DNA from: Allobosea sp. WAO
GTDB taxonomy: Bacteria > Pseudomonadota > Alphaproteobacteria > Rhizobiales > Beijerinckiaceae
Length of the DNA: 64,000 bases
Assembly: GCF_001509835.1 (NCBI RefSeq)
Contig: NZ_JXTJ01000010.1
Span: 186,001-250,000, forward strand
Reading direction: 5' to 3'
A program made the position numbers and the translations under genes. The notes under the pieces were generated by a model. It was not told the DNA's origin. It did not search any database and saw only the letters and a list, made by a program, of their open reading frames with translations. Positions 57,494 through 64,000 of this stretch are shown one piece after another (position 1 is the first letter of the stretch; every line of letters begins with the position of its first letter).

Positions 57494-59071
57494 TCAATAG
57501 CCCTGCTGGATCGCGACGACGACCGCCGCCACATCGGCCCGGGCGGCGGAGTAGTCCTTCAGCGACAGGAAGGGGATGTTGTTGACCATCAGGCTATAGA
57601 CGAGCCTGCGTCCGCTCTTGGCGGCGATGTATCCCGTCTGGGTGGTGGCAAGCGCGACAAGCTGCCCGGCAGCGCTTCCGGCGACCATGTCGCCGTCCTT
57701 TATCCGAACCTGCGCGACCGCCGGCGATCCCGCGCCATTCAGCGCCTGTGAGCCGTCGACACCGAGAACGGCCATGCCATCATGAAAAGCGCTCCCCCAG
57801 GGCGTGATCGTTATCTCCCTGAGGAAGGTCGCGAGATCCGACGGCGTCGTCCGGCTGTTATGGCTGCTTCCGGCACCGTCGAAGACATAGGTTCCGGTTG
57901 ATGAAACGCCATGCCGGGCGAGCAGCTTGAGCATCTCGGCCAGCCCCTCGCCGCAATCACGGCTTCCGGCCTTCACCGCGGCAAGACAGACCATGAGGTC
58001 GGCGCCGCGGTTGTAGCTGACTTTCAGGATCACCTTGGCGAATTCGGAGAGCGGCGGCGAGACGTGTTCCGCCACCCGGTTGGCATCGTTGTAGGAACCT
58101 GCATCGGGCAGCGACCCGGCGGGGCCGAGCCGACCCGTGGTGACCCTGATCCCGGCCCGCACCAGCGCCTCGATGAAGACGGTGCGCGCGAAGCCAGTGG
58201 CATCGGCGATCTGGGACATCGTCAGGATCGGCGGCCCTTCCGACGCGATCTTTCCGCTGACCCGAACCACCCCGCCGCCTTGTGTGGTCACCTCGAGCGG
58301 CCCGGCCGTGCCGGCAACCGTGGTGACGTCGTTCTCGACGGTGACAGCAGCGCTCTTCGGACGCCAATCGACCTTGGGTTTCTCGCCGGGTTTCGTCGGC
58401 GTCACCATGATGTCGATGACGTTCTCGTTGACCCAGATCGGAGCGATCGGCCCGGACGAGAACCCCCGATAGGTCTCGAAGAGACGATCGTCGATCATCA
58501 CATCGCCGGTGATTTCGCGGATTCCCGCAGCCTTGACCTGTGCGGCCAGGGCATCGAGCGCCGCGAGCGGATCGCTGTTCCTTACATAGGCACCGCCAGG
58601 GAAGCCGGTATAGGTGGTGTTGTGGTCGACCTCCGGCAGGCTGTTGAAGCCAAGCTTGCCGTTGGGCTGCTCGCGGAGCCCGAAGCTGAAATCGCCGGAC
58701 GCGACGAGGACGAGATCTCCGTGGAGCACGTCGCCCTTGACGGTGCCGAGCCTGTAGACCGGGGTCCGGAAACGGTAATCGGCGCCATAGAGGTCAAGGG
58801 CGGTCGCGACGCTGTAGGTCTTCATGACCGAGGCTGGCAGCAGCGACTTGTTCCCAGCCTGATCGATCAACACCTTGCCGGTCGCAAGATCGACGAGGTG
58901 GATGCCCCAGCTCATATGGGCAAAGACCGGCTTGGCTTCGAAATCCCTTATGGCCTGGACAACGGAAGACGGAACCTCTCCGGATACCGAAGCGGCAGGA
59001 TCAGCGATGGCTGCGCCTTCCGCCGACAGTACCGCCACGAGAGCGATCGCGACGCGACTGATCATGGTCAT
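57494..59071 (-). CDS. PBP4-like D-alanyl-D-alanine carboxypeptidase (DacB family)
   Basis: 525 residues with a signal peptide. The serine-peptidase motifs are S81-x-x-K84 (PASVMKTY) and S352-Y-N354 (VSYNRGAD). The usual K-T-G motif appears as K458-D-G (RIKDGDMVAG), an unusual replacement. The large insert between SxxK and SxN seen in class C PBPs is present. It should trim peptidoglycan peptides or cleave related D-amino acid amides. GAGG lies before ATG 59071. It is tightly linked to both neighbours. Confidence 0.88.
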   Translation of the reverse strand: MTMISRVAIALVAVLSAEGAAIADPAASVSGEVPSSVVQAIRDFEAKPVFAHMSWGIHLVDLATGKVLIDQAGNKSLLPASVMKTYSVATALDLYGADYRFRTPVYRLGTVKGDVLHGDLVLVASGDFSFGLREQPNGKLGFNSLPEVDHNTTYTGFPGGAYVRNSDPLAALDALAAQVKAAGIREITGDVMIDDRLFETYRGFSSGPIAPIWVNENVIDIMVTPTKPGEKPKVDWRPKSAAVTVENDVTTVAGTAGPLEVTTQGGGVVRVSGKIASEGPPILTMSQIADATGFARTVFIEALVRAGIRVTTGRLGPAGSLPDAGSYNDANRVAEHVSPPLSEFAKVILKVSYNRGADLMVCLAAVKAGSRDCGEGLAEMLKLLARHGVSSTGTYVFDGAGSSHNSRTTPSDLATFLREITITPWGSAFHDGMAVLGVDGSQALNGAGSPAVAQVRIKDGDMVAGSAAGQLVALATTQTGYIAAKSGRRLVYSLMVNNIPFLSLKDYSAARADVAAVVVAIQQGY

Positions 59072-59085
59072 TGCCCGTATCTGCC

Positions 59086-59433
59086 TCACCAGCCGCGCTG
59101 CTGCTTGATCATGCGCTTCTGCGCGTCCTTCTGGTGGCGCCAGTAGTCCATCTGAGCGTCCTGCTGCATTTGATAGTAATCGCGGATCCGCTCCTTCCGG
59201 GACGTCGAGTCCCGGTAGCGCTGCCAGTCGTAGTGATCGTCATGGACGTAATTGTCGCCGTCGCCCAGGAAGTCGATGATGCCCTGAAGCGCATTGCGGG
59301 CCGGGACGATAAGCCCCTGCTGGCTCATAGACGACGACGGAGCGGAAACAGGGGCTCCGTGAACCGTGGCAGCAGTTGTGCTCAGGGCGAAGGCCAATGA
59401 AGCCCGGGCCAGATTGCTGGAGAAAATGCTCAT
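59086..59433 (-). CDS. Small secreted protein
   Basis: 115 residues. Signal peptide MSIFSSNLARASLAFALSTT ... GAP; the mature part has a strongly charged, tyrosine/aspartate/glutamine-rich tail (DNYVHDDHYDWQRYRDSTS, YYQMQQDAQMDYWRHQKDAQ). No domain is recognised. GAGG eight bases upstream fixes the start. It sits between the serine hydrolase and the D,D-peptidase genes and may be a partner or inhibitor of either. Confidence 0.7.
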   Translation of the reverse strand: MSIFSSNLARASLAFALSTTAATVHGAPVSAPSSSMSQQGLIVPARNALQGIIDFLGDGDNYVHDDHYDWQRYRDSTSRKERIRDYYQMQQDAQMDYWRHQKDAQKRMIKQQRGW

Positions 59434-59469
59434 GGGCTTGTCCTCGAGTTGGCGCGAAATGGCCCAGGC

Positions 59470-61050
59470 CTAATGGCCGTGCTGGCGTGTGAAGGCATGC
59501 GGCAGCTCTGGAGCCAGCCAGCGCAGCTGGGTGATGTCGCCGAGGCTGTCGCGCTCGAACCGGATCTGGCTGAAAGGAACATCGCCGGCCATGGCAACGA
59601 CCGGCTCATAGCCGGCCGTCGCGATGAGCCGTGCCGAAAACAGGTTCGGATCATCCCTGTTCGGTTCGAGCACAGCGACGGCGTCGGTCTGTTCGAGGGT
59701 CATCCGCAGTTTCCCCTCGACGATAGCGACCGTTGCCGTGCCGAGAACCGGCGAGACGTAGCTGCCGGCAAGTGCGCTGGCAGAGGCAGATAGCGGCCCC
59801 GCGATGAAGGCTGCCGCCTGCTTGCGCTGCAGCTCTTGGTTCGCCCGCAGGGCTGCGGCGGCGAGGGCGATGTTGTCGACCTCCGGATTGCCGAGAGCCC
59901 GGTCATAGAACCATTGGGCGAGCGCATCGGCCATCGCCGCGTTGCCGACATTGGTCAGGATCACGATGCCGGTGCGGCCATCCGGCAGGAAGCCGGCATG
60001 GGCACCGAAGCCGGCTGTTCCGCCATTGTGCCAAATTACGCGGCCGTTAGGCGTGGCGTTGACGACCCAGCCGACAGCATAGCTCACGCGCTCGCTCATC
60101 GCGACGCGGGGCGTCCAGGTCACGTCGAGATTCTCCTCGGAGACGAGGACCTTCCCGCCGAAATGCCCGCGCCCGAGCTGCAGGCGCAGCCATTGCGCCA
60201 TATCCTTGACGTTGGAATTGAAGGCGCCAGCCGGGCCGTGCGTATAGGGCATGGCTGCGTGGAAGGGGATTGCGACCGGGCGCTCGCCGAACCTGTGGCC
60301 GGTGGCATGATCGGCGCTTTGCGTGATGGCTTCCAGGCTGGCGGTCGTCGATGACATGCCGAGCGGATCGAGCAGCGTCTTCTTGACCGAGTCGTACCAG
60401 CTTGCCGAGCGGTCAACCTTCGCCAGCACCTCGCCGCCGACCATGTGCGGAATGTTGAGATAGCCGAACTGCGAGCGGAAAATGCCGGTTTGCGGCGCGA
60501 CGCGCATCGACCGGATCAGCGTCGGCTTGTCGAAGCCCAGGAAGGTCAGGTCGTCATTGACGTAAGGGGTCAGTCCGGCGCGCTGCGCGGCGAGGTCGAG
60601 GATGCGGAAATCGCGCGTGACCCAGGGATCGGCCAGCTGGAAAGCGGGCATGTGATCCACGACGGGATCGGTCCATTTCAGCCTGCCGGCATCCACGGCC
60701 TGGGCGAGCGCTGTCGCCAGGAACGCCTTGGTCGTCGAGCCAACCTGGAAAATGGTGTCGGACGTGACGCGGTCGGCCTTGTCGATGGTTCTGACACCGA
60801 AGCCCTTGCTATAGACCAGCTTGTCGTCGAAGACGATGCCGATGGCGACGCCGGGAACCGAAAGCTCCTTCATCCCAGCGGCGACCTGCTGCTCGAGGCC
60901 GGGCAGGAGGGCCTGAAGCTTTTCGCCTGTGATTTCTGCTTTGGACGGTAGAACGGAGGCGAGCGTAAAAAACCCCGCCGCGACAAGACTGCCGAGGTAC
61001 TTGGTAGTGTTTTTCTTACGATCAAAGCCCTTCGAAGAGTTGCCCTGCAT
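59470..61050 (-). CDS. Exported beta-lactamase-like serine hydrolase
   Basis: 526 residues. An N-terminal signal (YLGSLVAAGFFTLASVLPSKA) leads into a class C beta-lactamase / D-aminopeptidase fold. Motifs: S105-T-T-K108 (QVGSTTKAFL), Y197-L-N199 (FGYLNIPH) and H341-N-G343 (IWHNGGTAG). Residues about 420-526 form an added C-terminal beta domain, as in many penicillin-binding-protein-like esterases. It may act as a D-stereospecific peptidase or esterase rather than a true beta-lactamase. AGGA lies nine bases upstream of ATG 61050. Confidence 0.88.
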   Translation of the reverse strand: MQGNSSKGFDRKKNTTKYLGSLVAAGFFTLASVLPSKAEITGEKLQALLPGLEQQVAAGMKELSVPGVAIGIVFDDKLVYSKGFGVRTIDKADRVTSDTIFQVGSTTKAFLATALAQAVDAGRLKWTDPVVDHMPAFQLADPWVTRDFRILDLAAQRAGLTPYVNDDLTFLGFDKPTLIRSMRVAPQTGIFRSQFGYLNIPHMVGGEVLAKVDRSASWYDSVKKTLLDPLGMSSTTASLEAITQSADHATGHRFGERPVAIPFHAAMPYTHGPAGAFNSNVKDMAQWLRLQLGRGHFGGKVLVSEENLDVTWTPRVAMSERVSYAVGWVVNATPNGRVIWHNGGTAGFGAHAGFLPDGRTGIVILTNVGNAAMADALAQWFYDRALGNPEVDNIALAAAALRANQELQRKQAAAFIAGPLSASASALAGSYVSPVLGTATVAIVEGKLRMTLEQTDAVAVLEPNRDDPNLFSARLIATAGYEPVVAMAGDVPFSQIRFERDSLGDITQLRWLAPELPHAFTRQHGH

Positions 61051-61106
61051 GATCAATTTTCCTGGATACTGAAGCTGGAAGGCTGGGAGGCCGTGGTTGC
61101 TTGGCG

Positions 61107-62132
61107 CTAGTGCCAGGCGGTTGCCTTGTGCAATGGCGCCGGCGGGGCGAGGCGATCGATCATCATCTCGAGCGGCGCGAGATCTCTAAGTTGAACCTCG
61201 CAAAGGCTGGAGGACGACGGCGTGCTCAGGAAATCGACGATGCCGGCGCCCAGCGCAGCCCTTGCGGCATCGTCGCGATAGCCGAGCGCGGCCAACTCGC
61301 TCTCGACCAGGGCTCCGTCCGCATCGAGATTGCTCGCACGCGCGACCAGGCCCTCGGCCCGGGCGCCAGGCCCCCGCAAAAGCAGGATGCGGCTGGCGGT
61401 AGCCCGGGCGTCAGGATCATGAACAGCCGCGCGGCTGAGAACGCCGCCGATGAGATTGGCCGGCGGCTTGGGTACATTCAGCCCCAGAAACGACAGCCGG
61501 CGCGTGTAGGAGCAGGTCAGGGCGCTCTGTGCGCTGCGTCCATCGCTCTGCAATGGCCCGCTCATGAGAACCTGACGGCCGGGCAGGCTTTCGCCGTAGC
61601 TGATCTGCAGGCGCTGCATCGCGTCGGTGTGGATGCTCACCGCCCCGATGATCAGTCGCCCCGCATCCGCCCGAGACCAGGCCGGCGAGATCGCGAGGTA
61701 GGTACCCTCCAACCAATGCCCGCCAGGCTGCTGCTCGCTCCCTCTCGTCAGCGCCGAGATGGCAACGACCTGGGCCGGGCTCCGCGGCAGACCAGCCTCG
61801 GCTCTCAGCGCAGAAAGCGCGGTTTCCGGCACCACGAAACGGGTACATACGGCGTCCTGAAACTCTTCGAAGGAGGACGAGGCAAGGAAGGGCGCGGTCA
61901 GCGCGCCACCGAGCACCCGTGCCCAATCTTCATAGACGCTGGATGAGCGCGGCATGGCCTTGCCGCTGAGCCATTTATAGGCGTTCTGGGGCACGAACTG
62001 CGTCGTCCGATTGCCGGTGGCGAAGCGCGCGCAGAGTTCCTTATGGGTCGAACAGCACAGCACCAAAGAAGTCAGCCTCAGCTTCAGCGCGAGGTGGCGC
62101 GAAGCTTCGGCAATCGGTCGCCGGCGACCCAT
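61107..62132 (-). CDS. Protein of unknown function, possible N-terminal DNA-binding region
   Basis: 341 residues from ATG 62132; an in-frame ATG at 62321 would add 63 residues of low-complexity character. The first 70 residues (TSLVLCCSTHKELCARF, NAYKWLSGKAMPRSSSVYED) look helix-turn-helix-like: a segment similar to repressor DNA-binding helices followed by W-L-x-G-K. The remaining part is mixed alpha/beta with no known motif and ends PPAPLHKATAWH. It leads the minus-strand exported-hydrolase series by 56 bases, so a regulatory role is an attractive guess only. Confidence 0.6.
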   Translation of the reverse strand: MGRRRPIAEASRHLALKLRLTSLVLCCSTHKELCARFATGNRTTQFVPQNAYKWLSGKAMPRSSSVYEDWARVLGGALTAPFLASSSFEEFQDAVCTRFVVPETALSALRAEAGLPRSPAQVVAISALTRGSEQQPGGHWLEGTYLAISPAWSRADAGRLIIGAVSIHTDAMQRLQISYGESLPGRQVLMSGPLQSDGRSAQSALTCSYTRRLSFLGLNVPKPPANLIGGVLSRAAVHDPDARATASRILLLRGPGARAEGLVARASNLDADGALVESELAALGYRDDAARAALGAGIVDFLSTPSSSSLCEVQLRDLAPLEMMIDRLAPPAPLHKATAWH

Positions 62133-62659
62133 GTCGGCCAGTCGAGCTACGCCGCCGTCCAGTCTGAATTGCTTCACCGCGTTCCCCAACCGGTTGAACT
62201 GAACATTGGGCGACTGGTCGAACTGGCTTCCAAACCAAGAGATGAACGCGCCTGCGCGCTGCCCTTCACCGGATGCTGCGGCGGGGTGATCCGCGCCGGC
62301 ATCTGCAAACCTCGCCACCATGACCGGTCCGATGTCTTCGTCGGCTGCGCCACGCCGCCATGCTCCGACCCGCGTCCGATCGGACGCATGCAGAATCGAG
62401 CCTGAAGTTCAGTCGCAGCGATGCGCAGGCAGACGCGGCGCCGGCAGTCGCAAGACCAGGTCTTCTTCCCCCACAAAGCTGCCCGGATCGCCATCAGGCT
62501 CCCCATTGCTGCCCTGCATGTTGCCGGTATGTGCCATATCGGACGACGCGGAGGATCACGTGTTCGGTCAGGACCCGATTTTCATTGCCGAATGTGTCGA
62601 CCCGTTGCCGAAATTGTCTAATGTGGCCTGAAACCGGGCAATCAAGGCCGGAGCTGGGG

Positions 62660-63739
62660 ATGCCGATGGCTGTGCCTTTGATCGATCCCGCCCTGCTCGC
62701 GACGTTCGATGTCGTCCGGGCAAGACATTCAGAGGATCTGAGCGGCACCTTCCGCGTGACCGAACGGGTCCCGCAATCAAGCCGCACCTACACCTATCAA
62801 TTGCAGGATCGCGCGCTGTGGCGCCTGCGCTTCGAACAGCCGATCTTTACGCTCGCGACGCGCAGCGTCGGCTCGATCATCGCAAGCTACGCTGACAGCA
62901 GCTTCGCCACCAATGGCTTCGTCGATGGCGACGCCGGAGGTCTGTTTTGTTTCACGACGATGCTCACGGGCCATACGACCCTGGAGCAAAAGGGAAAGTC
63001 CGCGACAGCCACAAGTCGATCCGGCCTTGTCTGGAGACCCGCTCCAGGTGGCCGTCTCTCGATGAGCAACGACAACGCGCGAACCAACATCTTCTTCAAG
63101 GTGGCGGATATCGAGAGCGCGCTGGAGCACATGCTGGATGAGCAACTGCACGAGGCTCTCGATTTCGAGCCGGGTCTCGATTGGACCACCGGGCTCGGGT
63201 TCAGCCTGAAACACCAGCTCGATTTCGTCATGCAGGAGTTTCAGCGGAAAGACGGCGTGACCAGCAGCCCGGTCGCACTGGCATCTCTGACCGACCTGCT
63301 TGTCTCGCTGATCCTGCGCGGCGCCGCTCACAACTATACTGACAGGCTAGCAGACACGGCCAGCAGCGCAGTTCCCGTTTATGTTCGACGTGCGGAGGAT
63401 TTCATGCGCGCTCAGGGCGCGCAGCCGATCCGGATGGCGGATGTCGCGGCAGCCGCCGGCTGCAGTTTGCGGACCTTGACGGCGGTGTTCAAGCATTTCC
63501 GCAGCCATACACCCTTGGCCGGGCTGCACGCCATCCGGCTCGATCTGGCGCATGCCGACCTCGTTCTCGGCACCTGCGACGCCGCGGTCGCCACCGTCGC
63601 CCGCCGCTACGGTTTCACCAACACGGCGCGGTTCGCTGCCGCCTTTCGCCGCCGGTTCGGCAAGACACCCACCGAAACCGCCCGTAATGCATCCATTCGC
63701 ATGAAGCCCCGGCCCGGCGGTCCAGCGAAAGATCGCTAG
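62660..63739 (+). CDS. AraC family transcriptional regulator
   Basis: 359 residues. The C-terminal 100 residues hold two helix-turn-helix units (IRMADVAAAAGCSLRTLTAVF; AAVATVARRYGFTNTARFAA, then RRFGKTPTE). The N-terminal part is a cupin-like sensor region. ATG 62660 has GGAG six bases upstream and is preferred to longer starts. It is divergent from the unknown gene at 61107 and so is a candidate regulator of the hydrolase/autotransporter series. The 500-base gap shows no clear operator. Confidence 0.88.
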   Translation: MPMAVPLIDPALLATFDVVRARHSEDLSGTFRVTERVPQSSRTYTYQLQDRALWRLRFEQPIFTLATRSVGSIIASYADSSFATNGFVDGDAGGLFCFTTMLTGHTTLEQKGKSATATSRSGLVWRPAPGGRLSMSNDNARTNIFFKVADIESALEHMLDEQLHEALDFEPGLDWTTGLGFSLKHQLDFVMQEFQRKDGVTSSPVALASLTDLLVSLILRGAAHNYTDRLADTASSAVPVYVRRAEDFMRAQGAQPIRMADVAAAAGCSLRTLTAVFKHFRSHTPLAGLHAIRLDLAHADLVLGTCDAAVATVARRYGFTNTARFAAAFRRRFGKTPTETARNASIRMKPRPGGPAKDR

Positions 63740-64000
63740 CCCGTGACGGCCCGATCGGGCGTCACCGCCGTGAAATTCTCGTTGCAAATGTCCGCGTTGA
63801 GCCAGCTCCGATAACCGGATGCTGAACTCCAAATACCTCACTTGCGCGCAATGCCTTGTCGGTCCCTCTGCCTGACCATGGACAAGCGGCCTGCCAGCCG
63901 GGACACCGATGATCGGTGCCGTGCCCGGCGGCATGATACGGCCGCGGAGATGCCGCGGCAGTCTGCGAGTTGTTTCCGAGTGGGCAACCCACCGGCGTTA
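63740..64000. other. Window end, no supported feature
   Basis: About 260 bases with no convincing reading frame, terminator or repeat. Frames on the minus strand here are shadows of the AraC gene or lack starts. Confidence 0.5.

Noticed and set aside
59470..61050. True class C beta-lactamase
   Set aside because: The third motif is HNG rather than KTG and there is an added C-terminal domain, both more typical of esterases and D-aminopeptidase-like proteins.
1..64000. CRISPR array
   Set aside because: All repeats found are dispersed inverted repeats; no regularly spaced direct repeats exist.

Overview
The window is high-GC chromosomal DNA from an alphaproteobacterium of the order Hyphomicrobiales (Rhizobiales), probably Bosea-like. 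This rests on gene content (TIGR02301 and RT0821 family proteins, a folP-folB-folK run, a pdxH / J-protein / fabI / phosphatase / aroC / ribB neighbourhood, a glutaredoxin-type arsC with ACR3 and ArsH) and on dispersed intergenic palindromes of the kind common in that order. The genus is inferred from memory of protein families; no search was run.

Regions. 0-3.2 kb: the start of an OmpW-type porin, a small SH3-like exported protein, an HD phosphohydrolase, and overlapping ygfZ-tag. 3.4-7.3 kb: a PLP decarboxylase, then two YCII/DGPF proteins with an ECF42-type sigma factor. 7.4-25.6 kb: mostly housekeeping (NUDIX, SDR, pdxH, J-domain protein, fabI, folP-folB-folK, histidine phosphatase, rRNA pseudouridine synthase, aroC, ribB, HDAC-family deacetylase, L,D-transpeptidase). 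A 4-kb Pls/PosA-type nonribosomal peptide synthetase gene sits inside this block and is the most striking single gene. 25.7-32.7 kb: a homocysteine S-methyltransferase with a structured leader that hides its ribosome-binding site, a TetR regulator with a perfect palindrome in front of it, a metallophosphoesterase, a class III aminotransferase, a cysteine-cluster protein, a VOC protein and a P1-family peptidase. 32.8-35.8 kb: an arsenic operon arsR - arsC::GNAT - acr3 - arsH with an operator-like palindrome over the arsR start. 35.8-40.5 kb: amidase, then a marR-patatin pair divergent from an acyl-CoA ligase. 40.6-48.6 kb: an FtsK translocase without membrane segments, LysR, ilvD, a DUF1499 protein, an MBL hydrolase, a bioY remnant and a 47-residue lipoprotein.

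48.6-53.9 kb is accessory: a lone methyltransferase, a decayed prophage fragment (broken endolysin, membrane proteins), tRNA-Pro(CGG), tRNA-Gln(TTG) and about 0.9 kb with no recognisable gene. 53.9-63.7 kb holds a tightly spaced minus-strand series for exported proteins (beta-lactamase-like serine hydrolase, small secreted protein, PBP4-like D,D-peptidase, alpha/beta hydrolase, autotransporter), headed by a protein of unknown function and facing a divergent AraC regulator.

The strongest candidates for new biology are: the Pls-type synthetase, whose hand-read adenylation code resembles those for lysine/ornithine; the structured leader of the homocysteine methyltransferase; a RibB with an N-terminal DNA-binding-like domain and a GTP cyclohydrolase II domain that has lost its zinc-site cysteines; and the fused arsenate reductase-acetyltransferase.
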